DNA from: Pseudomonadota bacterium
Lineage (GTDB): Bacteria > Pseudomonadota > Alphaproteobacteria > Rhizobiales > Aestuariivirgaceae
DNA: 48,358 bases
NCBI GenBank assembly: GCA_963205315.1
Contig: CAUJIO010000073.1
Coordinates: 1 to 48,358 of the forward strand
Direction: 5' to 3'
Below, one piece after another: positions 34,443 to 43,081 of this stretch (its first letter is position 1; each line of letters starts with the position of its first letter). The notes below the pieces were generated by a model. It saw nothing but the letters and a program-made list of their open reading frames with translations, was not told where the DNA came from and searched no databases. The position numbers and the translations under genes are program-made.

Positions 34443-35710
34443 TACTTCTTCCTCAGCATCGGCAATTTGGCAAACAACGACTGCGACATCTTGCTGGCTT
34501 TCTTGGCGGGCTTGTCAGTGCCTGCCAGAATCTGCACAAAGCCGTTCAGGGCCTCGGCGGCCTTCGACTTCGCCGAAACCTCGGAGATCATCTGGCCGTT
34601 ACTCTGCGCAGTTCCGAATGTCTGTGCGTCATAGGGAATGACACAAGACACGTCGACACCCACTGCCTTGCCAAAATCCGCCGCCGGAATTTCGGGGCGC
34701 TTGGGCACGCCGACCTGATTGAGGATGAGCTTCGGCGGCACATCATTCGGACGCGCCTGCTTGAGCATGTCGCACAGATTCTTGGCATTCCGCAGGCTCG
34801 CCAGTTCCGGTGTAGCGGTAATGATCACCTGGTCGGCGTGCATCAGTGTATACTTGATCCAGGGCGCCCACATGTTCGGTACATCGACGACAATACACGG
34901 GACACTGTTCCGCATGGCGCTGAGGATAGTCTCGACGGCGTGTGCCTCGACGTTGAAGTCCCGATCAACTCCCCCCGGACCACTGAGCAGGCTCAGCTTG
35001 TCGCCAAGTTTGGTCAGAAGGCGCTCAATCAGTGTTGCATCGAGGCGGTCGGGCTGGCCAAGCGCATCATAGATGCCATTCGAGACATCCTGGTTGAAGT
35101 TGAGTCCGGCCGTCCCAAACGCCAGGTCGAGATCGGTGATGACGGTCTCGGTCGCGTAGCGCTTCGACATCATCCACGCTGTGTTGTGAGCTATCGTGCT
35201 GGAGCCGACGCCACCCTTGGCGCCAACAAAAGCGAGTACCTTGCCAAGCGGCGCGGACTTCGGATTCTGGAAAAGGCTGGCGATCGTCTCGATCACCTGC
35301 ATCTGGTGCAGCGGTGCCACGAGATATTCACTGACGCCTTGGCGGATCAGTTCGCGATACAGCACTACGTCATTGAGGTGCCCGATGACGATGACCTTGG
35401 TATCCGGCTGGCAGACATTGGCCAATGCTCCGAGTTCGGACAGGATCACATCGCGCGAGCCATGCGATTCGACCAACAAGACATTGGGTGTCGATTGCGC
35501 TTGGAAGACCTGCACTGCGGCCATGATGCCGCCCAGCTGGATTGTCGTGTGGGCCCTGGCCATGCGGCGGTCTGCAGCGGCCATCTGCATGGTCTCTGCC
35601 GTCTGCTGATTGTCGCAGAAGGCGTGGATATTAATGCGGGGGACCATGGCGACAAGACTCTGATCGCCACCAAGAGGTGCGGCATTGGTCTGCGCGGTCT
35701 GGGTCATCAT
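34442..35710 (-). CDS. cpaE: Tad pilus localisation ATPase CpaE/TadZ
   Basis: A 422-residue protein with an N-terminal atypical receiver-like domain (about 40-150) and a MinD/ParA-type ATPase domain. The deviant Walker A is KGGVGSSTIAHN near 165-176, and a DLDLAFGT switch follows. CpaE/TadZ marks the pilus assembly site, commonly a pole. It ends at the cpaF start and lies 36 nt downstream of cpaD. Confidence 0.93.
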   Translation of the reverse strand: MMTQTAQTNAAPLGGDQSLVAMVPRINIHAFCDNQQTAETMQMAAADRRMARAHTTIQLGGIMAAVQVFQAQSTPNVLLVESHGSRDVILSELGALANVCQPDTKVIVIGHLNDVVLYRELIRQGVSEYLVAPLHQMQVIETIASLFQNPKSAPLGKVLAFVGAKGGVGSSTIAHNTAWMMSKRYATETVITDLDLAFGTAGLNFNQDVSNGIYDALGQPDRLDATLIERLLTKLGDKLSLLSGPGGVDRDFNVEAHAVETILSAMRNSVPCIVVDVPNMWAPWIKYTLMHADQVIITATPELASLRNAKNLCDMLKQARPNDVPPKLILNQVGVPKRPEIPAADFGKAVGVDVSCVIPYDAQTFGTAQSNGQMISEVSAKSKAAEALNGFVQILAGTDKPAKKASKMSQSLFAKLPMLRKK

Positions 35711-35746
35711 CTGGTTTGTCCTAAGTATTTCAAGCAGTTTTGCCGA

Positions 35747-36463
35747 TTAATTGCTGGTTCCGGAAGACGACGATCCGGTGCTCGAGGATGAACTCGAGCC
35801 AGATGACGAGCCCGATGACGAACTCGACTCACCTGTATTGTATTTCTTGAGGGCGACAGAGCGCGATACGCCGGTCGCCGACGACATGGCCCTGGGAGTT
35901 TCGAAGTCCTCGGGATTGGCAACCATGGCAGCAATATTTTGCTGAATTGCGCAGCCCTGGTTAGGATAAGTCTCGTTCGTCATGCTGGTGCCAAGGTTCT
36001 GGGACCAGTCGCCACATTCCTTGGTAACGGCCACCTTTCGATGGAACGACAGCGTGACCATGGAGCTGGAGCCGCTGTAGCTGCCAGTTGCGATCATCGA
36101 ACGCGGCACGCCCTGGTCGGCAAGCACTTGCACCGTCTGTTGAGCGACCGCTCGGGCCGCAGAACTCCGCGATGCGTAGCGGACGGTGATGCGTGACGTC
36201 GCGTTGTTGCGTGCATCCTGCGCAAAGCCGATGACGCTGTTCAACTGGTCTGCACGCAGGGTGCCGGACCGGGCATTGACGTTCATCTTCACTGGGGCTT
36301 CCGCAACCGTGATCGGATAACGCTCCGAGACGCTGTCGGCCACGTAGTTATCTTCCAGCTCGGCGCCATCCATTGTGCACCCCGCCAGCATCAAACCCGA
36401 CATCAGCACCAGCCCTTTGGCCGAGACTCGTGCAGCGATGGAAGTCTTTTTCATAAGGATCAT
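35747..36463 (-). CDS. cpaD: Tad pilus outer-membrane lipoprotein CpaD
   Basis: A 238-residue lipoprotein (lipobox LAGC, with Cys at about residue 29) of the CpaD family. The domain includes the Tyr/Pro-rich LEDNYVADSVSERYPITV start and the VTKECGDWSQNLG segment with a conserved Cys. It is thought to pilot or stabilise the CpaC secretin. The last 25 or so residues are almost only Ser and Gly, an unusual low-complexity tail. I chose ATG 36463 because GGAGAGAGAG lies at correct spacing; ATG 36454 is the alternative. The start of cpaD is 15 nt past the cpaC stop. Confidence 0.88.
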   Translation of the reverse strand: MILMKKTSIAARVSAKGLVLMSGLMLAGCTMDGAELEDNYVADSVSERYPITVAEAPVKMNVNARSGTLRADQLNSVIGFAQDARNNATSRITVRYASRSSAARAVAQQTVQVLADQGVPRSMIATGSYSGSSSMVTLSFHRKVAVTKECGDWSQNLGTSMTNETYPNQGCAIQQNIAAMVANPEDFETPRAMSSATGVSRSVALKKYNTGESSSSSGSSSGSSSSSSTGSSSSGTSN

Positions 36464-36478
36464 CTCTCTCTCCACTCG

Positions 36479-37912
36479 CTACTCGATAATGTAACCGACT
36501 TTGCCGTGGTACACGCCGTTCGGGTGTTTTCCAGGCGTGCCGTAGACCTTGTTGAGGCGGCCAAACAGGATACCCTGCCGGTCGGTTGGTGCGTTGAGGC
36601 CGTCGGTCGGCGTTGCCAGTTCGGCTTCGCTGGTCGGATTGACGATATAGGGGGTCACGATGACCACCATCTCGGTCTGGTTCCTCTGGTAGGAACGGCT
36701 ATTGAAAAGGGCGCCGAGGATCGGGAGTTTCCTCAATCCTGGGGTACCGGCAAGATCTTGCGCGGAAACATCCTTGATCAGACCCGCCAGCATCATCGAT
36801 CCACCACTGGGAATCTCCACCGCGGTCTGGGCATTTCGCGTGTCGATTGACGGCACGCCGTCCAAGACCTGGCCCAATTCGCTCACCTCAGTACGGATTG
36901 CGAGATTGATACGGCCCTCGGTCAGGACGGTGGGTGTGAAGTCCAGAGAAACACCATAGGCCTTGAACTGAACTTCGCAGTCGGTTCCATTGTCGTCACG
37001 CGTACAAATGCGATAGGGGAATTCACCGCCAGCATGGAAACGCGCAGGCGATCCGGACACGGCCGTGAGAGTGGGTTCGGCAAGCGTCGAGGCCAGTCCC
37101 TCTGATTCCAGCGCGTCGAGGCTGATGTTCGTGGAGAAGCTGTCGGCACCTCCGCCACCGGCGTTCGAGTAGTTGCCGTTCCCCGAATAGCCCCTGCCGC
37201 CAGTCTTGAAGTTGAACCCGAAGTTGCCAACGCTGATATTCGTGGAGGTCCTGATACCGAAGTCCTTGAGCAATGAACGCTTCAGCTCAACCACCCGGAC
37301 CTTCAGCATGACCTGATCGCCCTCTGCGATCTTCATGGCATTGACGACCTTGCAGTCGCATTGCCCGTTGAGTGACTGCTCGACAAGATCTTCGGCCAGC
37401 TTCGAGTCCTGGCCATTGGCCACTGTGCCTTTCAGCACAATATTCTTTCCGGTGCTGTCGACAACGATCGCATTACCAGGGATCGTGCGGTCAATCAGCT
37501 TCTTGACCGCTTTCGAGTCAACTGACACTTCAAGATCGAGATTGAGGATCTGGTTTCCGTTTGCATCAAAGAAGAACACGTTCGTCTGTGCCGGCTGTCG
37601 GGCAAAGAAATAGGCTGTGTTCCGGTTGCGCAGGACAACGTCTACGACAGTGGGATCGCCCACGATCACATCCTTGGCTGCAGCCGGGAGTTTGATCACC
37701 GCGCTCTTGCCAATTGCAATTCGCAGGAAATTGCCATCGTCCTGCTGGCCGCCGATCGACTGTGTATAGTCAAGATCGGTTGCTTGCGCAGTTGCGCTCA
37801 TCTGCGGGAGCGATCCGGTCGCCGCGAGAGCCGCCGCGATTGACAATCTCGCGAACGATGTGGCGGGACGGCGCTTTGCAGAAAGTGAAGTCAGAAATCT
37901 GGACAAGTTCAT
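36479..37912 (-). CDS. cpaC: Tad outer-membrane secretin CpaC/RcpA
   Basis: A 477-residue secretin. A signal peptide ends near residue 40 (TAQATDLDY). The N-terminal pilus-assembly/secretin N domain at about 55-130 includes KSAVIKLPAAAKDVIVGDPT, followed by a BON-like linker and the secretin barrel domain at about 250-420 with LAEPTLTAVSGSPARFHAGG and VEIPSGGSMMLAGLIKD. It forms the outer-membrane ring for the pilus. A stand-alone homologue of its N domain is encoded at 40230. Confidence 0.94.
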   Translation of the reverse strand: MNLSRFLTSLSAKRRPATSFARLSIAAALAATGSLPQMSATAQATDLDYTQSIGGQQDDGNFLRIAIGKSAVIKLPAAAKDVIVGDPTVVDVVLRNRNTAYFFARQPAQTNVFFFDANGNQILNLDLEVSVDSKAVKKLIDRTIPGNAIVVDSTGKNIVLKGTVANGQDSKLAEDLVEQSLNGQCDCKVVNAMKIAEGDQVMLKVRVVELKRSLLKDFGIRTSTNISVGNFGFNFKTGGRGYSGNGNYSNAGGGGADSFSTNISLDALESEGLASTLAEPTLTAVSGSPARFHAGGEFPYRICTRDDNGTDCEVQFKAYGVSLDFTPTVLTEGRINLAIRTEVSELGQVLDGVPSIDTRNAQTAVEIPSGGSMMLAGLIKDVSAQDLAGTPGLRKLPILGALFNSRSYQRNQTEMVVIVTPYIVNPTSEAELATPTDGLNAPTDRQGILFGRLNKVYGTPGKHPNGVYHGKVGYIIE

Positions 37913-37922
37913 GTTCTATGCC

Positions 37923-38753
37923 TCAACGGCTGGTGATGACGGTTTCGATGCCGTAGCGGACGAGAACGCGCTCGCCTCCAGCCGGCTTCTTCTTGTTGCT
38001 GAATTTGTCGGACAGGATCGGCCGAGTATCTTGCAGGCCGCTGTCACCACCTTCTGCGATGGAGCGGAGCGCCAGTGAAAGTTCGCCCGCTGACTCGACC
38101 ATGGTGATGACTTCCGACTGCACCGGATCGAGCTCGAGCACGGCGGTCTTGCCCTCGGTCACGGTTACCTTGTCTTCGGCTGGCTCCTGACGGAAGGTCT
38201 GATTGATTGCCAGAACGCGCACGTTGCTGAGAACGGTCTCGCTTCGCACGATCTTGTTGCCCCCATCCGGACCATCCAGCTTGCGGGTCAGGATCACGTC
38301 GACACGGTCGTTCGGCAAAATGAAGCCGCTCACCGCCGAGCGTTCTGAAATGGCAACCGAGATGGCGCGCATGCCCTGCGGCAGGATGGCGCTCATGAAG
38401 CCGGCCTGATTCGGCATGACCAACTTGCGGTCGACAATCGGTTCGCCCGAAAAGATCGGCAAGCGGGCGCGCGCCAGTTTCATCGTTTCAAGCGCTTCCG
38501 GATTGCCATCCTTGGTGATCATCGCTTCACCAACGTTGTCCTTCGGCCAGTCGCGCCAATTGATCGTGCTGTCACCCAAGCGTTCGCCGAGCGCCAGATC
38601 CTTGGCGGCCACAAGCACTTGAACCATCGGAACGCGATTGACTTCGACCACTTCCTTGGTCGGTTTCTTGCCGATGACGCCCTTGGCGAGAATTCCAGCC
38701 ATTGCTGCAGAACCGAGCGCCAGCCCGAGAATCAGAAGACGTGCCTTATTCAT
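37923..38753 (-). CDS. cpaB: Tad pilus assembly protein CpaB/RcpC
   Basis: A 276-residue periplasmic protein anchored by an N-terminal helix (ARLLILGLALGSAAMAGILA). A SAF domain at about 45-115 (VLVAAKDLALGERLGDSTINWRDWP) is followed by the RcpC/CpaB domain with VIPNDRVDV-like ILPNDRVDVILTRK. It is believed to link the secretin to peptidoglycan. It lies 10 nt upstream of cpaC on the same strand. Confidence 0.92.
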   Translation of the reverse strand: MNKARLLILGLALGSAAMAGILAKGVIGKKPTKEVVEVNRVPMVQVLVAAKDLALGERLGDSTINWRDWPKDNVGEAMITKDGNPEALETMKLARARLPIFSGEPIVDRKLVMPNQAGFMSAILPQGMRAISVAISERSAVSGFILPNDRVDVILTRKLDGPDGGNKIVRSETVLSNVRVLAINQTFRQEPAEDKVTVTEGKTAVLELDPVQSEVITMVESAGELSLALRSIAEGGDSGLQDTRPILSDKFSNKKKPAGGERVLVRYGIETVITSR

Positions 38754-38856
38754 CGATCAAACCCTTGTCCTGGACGCAAACACTGTTCCGCTTCGGCCAC
38801 TTTCGGTCGCAATGGTCAAATTTGCGTTAACTCTGTTCATGATTCATGCTTGCCGT

Positions 38857-39360
38857 TCACACTTGGGCCATCGGCATCCACCAGCTTTGGGGGAATGCCA
38901 GGATGGCGCCGATGGCAAATGCATAGCCGTAGGGAACATTCGGCTTGATCGAGCCGAGATGCTTGAAGATCGAGCCGTCCTTGATTTCCGACGAGACATT
39001 GATGGCCGACCAAATGCCGACACAGAGGGCCAGCACGCCGCCGGCAAAGGCCGTCATAACGAGGAATGGCATCAGATCAGCCCAGCCCAGCCACAAGCCG
39101 GCAGCGGCGAGAAGCTTGGAGTCACCACCGCCGAACAGACCGAGTGCAAAAAGTGCAAACCCAACGACAAAAAGCCCGAAGCCAACCCCCAGGTGAATGC
39201 CGATCAAACTCCACGGCATCCCGGTCAGCAGTGCCATGGGAATGAACAGAAGCGCGATCAGCAGCGTAAGCCAGTTTGGAATGCGCATGGAGAGAGCGTC
39301 GCCGGTGCCGGCAATGATCATCAGAAGCGGGAATAAGGTCACGGAGAGAAACGCGGTCAT
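38857..39360 (-). CDS. cpaA: Prepilin peptidase CpaA/TadV
   Basis: A 167-residue A24-family aspartyl prepilin peptidase with five or six membrane helices. Catalytic aspartates are expected in GTGDALSMRIPNWLT and in GGGDSKLLAAAG (the GxGD motif). Like other CpaA/TadV proteins it lacks the N-methylating domain. It should cleave the Flp pilin after Gly13 and the two TadE-like proteins. It is first in the main cpa run, 103 nt before cpaB, and follows the flp gene and its terminator. Confidence 0.93.
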   Translation of the reverse strand: MTAFLSVTLFPLLMIIAGTGDALSMRIPNWLTLLIALLFIPMALLTGMPWSLIGIHLGVGFGLFVVGFALFALGLFGGGDSKLLAAAGLWLGWADLMPFLVMTAFAGGVLALCVGIWSAINVSSEIKDGSIFKHLGSIKPNVPYGYAFAIGAILAFPQSWWMPMAQV

Positions 39361-39442
39361 CTTGGCCCCGGAAGAATTGCTCTGTCACAACGTCCCACGC
39401 TGGCGTTTAAGGCCGGGTTAACCGTTACAGCCCTGCATCAAA

Positions 39443-39475
39443 CAAAAAATCCACCGGCCAGTGGCCGGTGGATTT
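39443..39475 (-). terminator. Intrinsic terminator after the flp pilin gene
   Basis: On the reverse strand AAATCCACCGGCC and GGCCGGTGGATTT form a near-perfect stem with a 3-4 nt loop, then TTTTGTTT. It separates highly expressed pilin mRNA from the downstream cpa genes; some read-through could feed cpaA. A second small hairpin (TTCCTCT/AGAGGAA) lies at about 39491-39509. Confidence 0.88.
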
Positions 39476-39518
39476 AAGTCGTGAAATCGGCTTCCTCTCA
39501 ACGAGAGGAACCCAGATA

Positions 39519-39689
39519 TTACTGGCCAGACGAGATATGGCCGGCGAGCGACGAGAACTTGCCGGTGACGGCCGAAGCCAGGATCGGCATGGCGGTCACG
39601 AGGGCGAGGCCCATGGCAGCGGCGATCAGACCGTATTCGATGGCGGTCGCGCCCGATTCATCCTTCACGAAACGCAGGAACTTGTTCAT
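39519..39689 (-). CDS. flp: Flp family type IVb pilin
   Basis: A 56-residue pilin. The short basic leader MNKFLRFVKDESG is followed by the processing site Gly13-Ala14, mature Glu5-Tyr6 (IEYG) and a 20-residue hydrophobic helix, all diagnostic of Flp/PilA pilins. GTGGAG lies 6-11 nt before ATG 39689; the ATG at 39701 would add four residues without a better ribosome site. It is the main subunit of the Tad pilus encoded around it. Confidence 0.95.
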   Translation of the reverse strand: MNKFLRFVKDESGATAIEYGLIAAAMGLALVTAMPILASAVTGKFSSLAGHISSGQ

Positions 39690-40229
39690 TTTAAACTCCA
39701 CTAGATTACAGCACCTGGTTCATACTCAACCGCGCTCTCTGCGCCGTCTTCCGTGAACCATGACCCGACATTAGGAGCGACAATTTAATGGCAAGTAAAT
39801 CCCGCCGTTAAAGGTCTTAATTGGCTATCCGCTTGAAATTCTTGGTTTATGGATTGCTTATTCGAAGGATAAAATTGCAAGTTCCAGAGTAAATACTGGT
39901 GAATTTTTCGTTTATAACATTGTGTATACTTGGTGTTCCGAAGAGGGAGAGATCAAATCATCGAAGTAGTCAGCACTGAACCCAATTTCAAAATCAGCGT
40001 TTGTAATTGTATTTCTTCACATATCTCGGATTGCTGCACATCAATATTCACCTCCACGCTGCAAACCCTTGAACATCTTTCGGGCACCGACCGCCGATCG
40101 AACGTCCATCCGATTGCTTTCTCACTCCGGTCCGCAGTTTAAGAGAACATTCACCATTGATGTTTCAAATTGAATCTGGATCAAGCAAGGTGGCAGTCTT
40201 CGGCTGCCCCTACCCGGAGTCGAATTTCC
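39690..40229. promoter_or_regulatory. AT-rich control region between flp and the plus-strand pilus genes
   Basis: This 540-nt gap is markedly AT-rich between about 39780 and 39960, unlike the rest of the window, and separates divergent pilus transcripts. A TATACT hexamer at 39926-39931 could be a -10 box for a plus-strand transcript with a leader of roughly 290 nt. Short reading frames here (for example 39930-40142) have no homologue I recognise and no good ribosome site. The AT-rich block is where silencing proteins such as MucR/Ros or CtrA-type regulators might bind, but no clear site was found. Confidence 0.45.
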
Positions 40230-40751
40230 ATGACCGTCATGAAGAAACTGCAAGGTCTGGCCGCGTCGTCGTTCCTCGCCATACTCGCGTTCAATGTTCC
40301 GGCCAGCGCGTCAGAACAGTTGACGGTTACGACGGATCAGTCGCAGATCATTACTGTAAATCGTGCGCCCGGCACGGTGGTTGTCGGCAATCCGACAATC
40401 GCCGACGTCACCATTCAAGGCAATCAGCTCTTCGTTCATGGCAGGGTGTTCGGAAAGACCAACATCATCGTTCTTGACGAGAACGGCAGCCAACTGGCCG
40501 AGTATATGGTCAATGTTGTGCTTGAAGACGACTACAATGTCGTTGTGTTCAAGGCCGGTGTCGGTGCTGGTATCCAGAAGGAGTCCTACACCTGCAAGAC
40601 TGATTGCGAGTCGGTCTTCCACATTGGCGACAGCCTTGACTACTACAAGCTCATAAACGAGCAGCAGAAGAACAAGCTTGGCCTTGCACAAGGTCAGAAG
40701 CCGGGTGAAAGCGGCGACGGCGGCGGTGGCCAAACGCCCCCGGCTCAATAA
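40230..40751 (+). CDS. Stand-alone secretin N-terminal domain protein (pilus assembly)
   Basis: A 173-residue exported protein. The signal peptide MTVMKKLQGLAASSFLAILA ends near SASEQ. Residues about 32-105 match the pilus-assembly/secretin N domain: SQIITVNRAPGTVVVGNPTI, ADVTIQGNQLFVHG and GKTNIIVLDENG correspond to the same domain in CpaC. There is no secretin barrel. The remainder has two cysteines (CKTDC) and a Gly/Pro-rich tail. It may add a periplasmic ring or adaptor to the pilus secretin; this role is inferred. CCGGAG lies 10 nt before ATG 40230. A terminator follows. Confidence 0.85.
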   Translation: MTVMKKLQGLAASSFLAILAFNVPASASEQLTVTTDQSQIITVNRAPGTVVVGNPTIADVTIQGNQLFVHGRVFGKTNIIVLDENGSQLAEYMVNVVLEDDYNVVVFKAGVGAGIQKESYTCKTDCESVFHIGDSLDYYKLINEQQKNKLGLAQGQKPGESGDGGGGQTPPAQ

Positions 40752-40777
40752 CTTCTCTCAGCGGTTGCACAATCCCG

Positions 40778-40804
40778 GGGCTCCACAACGATGGGGCCCT
40801 TTTT
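40778..40804 (+). terminator. Intrinsic terminator after the secretin-N-domain gene
   Basis: GGGCTCC (40778-40784) pairs with GGGGCCC (40793-40799), including one G-T pair, and is followed by TTTTT. Confidence 0.75.
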
Positions 40805-40938
40805 CCTTCAAAATGTCCGGCTGGATCCGTAAAATTTTATTTGCATCTTTCATCTATCCGAAATCCCGATTTGATAAGTTTGGAAGGAATCGGGAGTCGC
40901 CTCTATTCAGGCACAGCTTTCGAGTTTGGGAGATGTCA

Positions 40939-41511
40939 ATGTCGGCTTCACGGCAATCCTGGTTCGCCCGCAAACTGGCGCGGCTCAGAAAATCGGACTC
41001 AGGCGCCACGGCAGTGGAATTCGCCCTTGTGGCCGGACCGTTTTTCTATGTGCTAGGCTGCATCTGCGAAACCGGCCTCATGCTGTTCACCGAATATGTC
41101 ATTCAGAACTCCGTCCAGGAAGCCGCGCGCATGGTGCGCACAGGGCAGGTCTCCGCAGCCGACGGCAGCGTGACGATGACGTCAACGGATTTCAAGAAGA
41201 GGATTTGCGAAGAGGTAGGTGTCATCATCGATTGCACGGGCAAGGTGAACATCTATGTCAATAACTCTGACACTTTCGCGCATCTCACGACGACCATGGC
41301 CGACCCGCTGGCAGTTGGTCAGGGCGCAAACGGTTCTGCATATACGACAGTCTATTCGCCCGGTGGGCAATTGAGGGCGGCAACTGTCATTGCCACCTAC
41401 GACTGGGATTTCGCATTTCCCTTTATGAGCTTTCTGGGCAACTTCCGTAATGGCGAAATCCGACGCATTTACGGTCTCGCCATCTTCCGCAACGAACCAT
41501 TTGGCTCATGA
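40939..41511 (+). CDS. TadE-like pseudopilin (first)
   Basis: A 190-residue protein with a basic leader (RQSWFARKLARLRKSDSG), a processing site before ATAVEFALVAGPFF and a single N-terminal helix, the TadE/TadG signature. The remaining 130 residues are periplasmic and include two cysteines (about 98 and 105). TadE-like minor pilins are cut by the CpaA peptidase and needed for Flp pilus biogenesis. I placed the start at the second of two close ATGs (40939) because GGGAG is then 6 nt upstream; ATG 40933 would leave no spacer. The next gene overlaps by 4 nt (ATGA). Confidence 0.85.
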   Translation: MSASRQSWFARKLARLRKSDSGATAVEFALVAGPFFYVLGCICETGLMLFTEYVIQNSVQEAARMVRTGQVSAADGSVTMTSTDFKKRICEEVGVIIDCTGKVNIYVNNSDTFAHLTTTMADPLAVGQGANGSAYTTVYSPGGQLRAATVIATYDWDFAFPFMSFLGNFRNGEIRRIYGLAIFRNEPFGS

Positions 41512-42068
41512 TCATGAACAGGCTTTTCCTCCGTCATCTGAAAAACCAGTCTGGTGTTGCGGCACTGGAAACGGCATTCATCATGCCCTTTCTGCTCTTC
41601 CTCTATTTTGGACTGGTCGATCTGACCGCCATGATCTCGCTGAACCGCAAAGTGACATACGCCTCGAGCGTCGTGGCCGACCTTGTCACGCAGAACGACG
41701 CAACCGTCACCTCCGCGAACATAGACGACTATTTCAAGGCTGCGGCGCTGGTGATGAAGCCGACGCCCATGACCAACATCCGCGTCGAAATCTATCAGTA
41801 CCGCAAGGTTGCCGGTGTCGTCACCAATCAGTGGAGCCGAAAATCGGCAACAGGCGCCAATTGTGGTGCGCCCTCCACCACCGGAATGAGCAATCTCATG
41901 ACCGATGGCAACGATCTGATCGTCGCCGTACTCTGCACGCAGTATTCGCCTTATATCGCAACGTTCCTGGGGCAGAATATTCTGGGTGCCACCACGTTCA
42001 CCATGAGTGAGCAGATCGCACTCCGTCCACGCCAGTCTTCCACCCTCAACTGCACGGGCTGCTCTTAG
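41508..42068 (+). CDS. TadE-like pseudopilin (second)
   Basis: A 186-residue protein of the TadE/TadG family: leader RLFLRHLKNQSG, mature start VAALETAFIMPFLLFLYFG with Glu near position 5, and a periplasmic domain ending in a Cys pair (NCTGCS). It is coupled to the preceding pseudopilin by an ATGA overlap. Two paired TadE-like proteins probably replace the usual TadE and TadF/G subunits. No von Willebrand domain is present. Confidence 0.85.
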   Translation: MIMNRLFLRHLKNQSGVAALETAFIMPFLLFLYFGLVDLTAMISLNRKVTYASSVVADLVTQNDATVTSANIDDYFKAAALVMKPTPMTNIRVEIYQYRKVAGVVTNQWSRKSATGANCGAPSTTGMSNLMTDGNDLIVAVLCTQYSPYIATFLGQNILGATTFTMSEQIALRPRQSSTLNCTGCS

Positions 42069-42090
42069 AGATCCGACAGTTCAAGTCCAC

Positions 42091-42123
42091 AGCCGGCGTT
42101 CCTCGCGCCGGTTGTTCGCTTTT
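42091..42123 (+). terminator. Probable terminator after the pseudopilin pair
   Basis: CCGGCG and CGCCGG form a short GC stem around a TTCCTCG loop, followed by TTGTTCGCTTTT. The T-tract is interrupted, so strength is uncertain. Confidence 0.55.
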
Positions 42124-42197
42124 GAGGGCTCCCGTTCAATGGGGATGGTACAGCGAAGCCCGCTCAGCTATCCAGCCTGCGTTGGGAGTGCTTTTCC

Positions 42198-43040
42198 TTG
42201 GAACTGACCGTCTTTCTTGCTGTCCTTGCCGCCGCTGTCATGCACGCGGGCTGGAATGTTCTCGTCAAGCTGAAGCTTGACCGCTTCCTCTCGCTTTGCC
42301 TCATTCAGACCCTCATGGGCCTCATGGGACTTGCCATGCTGTTGGTGTTTCCCACGCCCGCAGCGTCCAGCATTCCCTATGCTGTGCTATCCGGCGTCCT
42401 GCATCTTGGCTACAATCTCTTTCTTGCCCGCAGCTACCGCACCGGCGACCTGAGCCAGGTCTATCCCATTGCGCGTGGCGCAGCTCCCCTCCTCACCTTG
42501 GCAACTACATGGCTCATTGCCCATGAGGACGTCACCCCGACTGCCGCCCTTGGAATTGCCGTTCTTGTGGCCGGCATTTGGTTCGTCAGCGTCGTCGGTC
42601 GCCGTGGCGTCAGGCTTGATGGCTATACGATTTTCTTCGCGCTCGGAACCTCGGTTTTCATTGCTGCCTATACAGTCGTCGATGGACTGGGAGGCCGGGT
42701 TTCCGGCACACCCTCATCTTACGCTGCCATGGTGTTTGTGTTCGACGCAGCCTTCCTCGCAGCGACCGCACTTTACCTGCGCGGCCCCGGCGTGATCCGC
42801 GAAGTCGCACCATTCTGGAAGTTCGGTCTCGCCGGAGCCCTCCTTTCGGCGGGCGCCTACTGGATTGCCATATGGGCGATGTCCAACGCGCCGATTGCCG
42901 CCGTTGCGGCACTGCGCGAGACCAGCATCCTCGTCGTGATGCTGCTGTCTATGCGGGTGCTGAAGGAAACCGTAACGCTATCCCGCCTCGCAGGTGCTGC
43001 CTTCATCGTGGCGGGTGCCATTCTCATCCGGCTGTCCTAA
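42198..43040 (+). CDS. EamA family (DMT) transporter
   Basis: A 280-residue membrane protein with ten hydrophobic helices in two EamA repeats. It has LDRFLSLCLIQTLMG after helix 1 and GDLSQVYPIARGAAPLL, the drug/metabolite transporter loop with conserved Pro, and its counterpart AAVAALRETSILVVML in the second half. It probably exports a small metabolite. The start is TTG 42198, with GGGAG 9 nt upstream; no ATG lies near. It is followed 41 nt later by an aldo/keto reductase. Confidence 0.85.
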   Translation: MELTVFLAVLAAAVMHAGWNVLVKLKLDRFLSLCLIQTLMGLMGLAMLLVFPTPAASSIPYAVLSGVLHLGYNLFLARSYRTGDLSQVYPIARGAAPLLTLATTWLIAHEDVTPTAALGIAVLVAGIWFVSVVGRRGVRLDGYTIFFALGTSVFIAAYTVVDGLGGRVSGTPSSYAAMVFVFDAAFLAATALYLRGPGVIREVAPFWKFGLAGALLSAGAYWIAIWAMSNAPIAAVAALRETSILVVMLLSMRVLKETVTLSRLAGAAFIVAGAILIRLS

Positions 43041-43081
43041 TATCTTCCGGTATCATCACCGCCACTATCTTGGAGGATATC

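Noticed and set aside
33285-34634. Plus-strand frames of 449 and 513 codons opposite cpaF and cpaE
   Set aside because: They lie wholly over the two ATPase genes, which have complete Walker motifs on the minus strand; the plus-strand frames show no family features.
39930-40142. Seventy-codon frame in the AT-rich gap
   Set aside because: It has a GTG start, no ribosome site, no hydrophobic or conserved pattern and a composition unlike the neighbouring genes.
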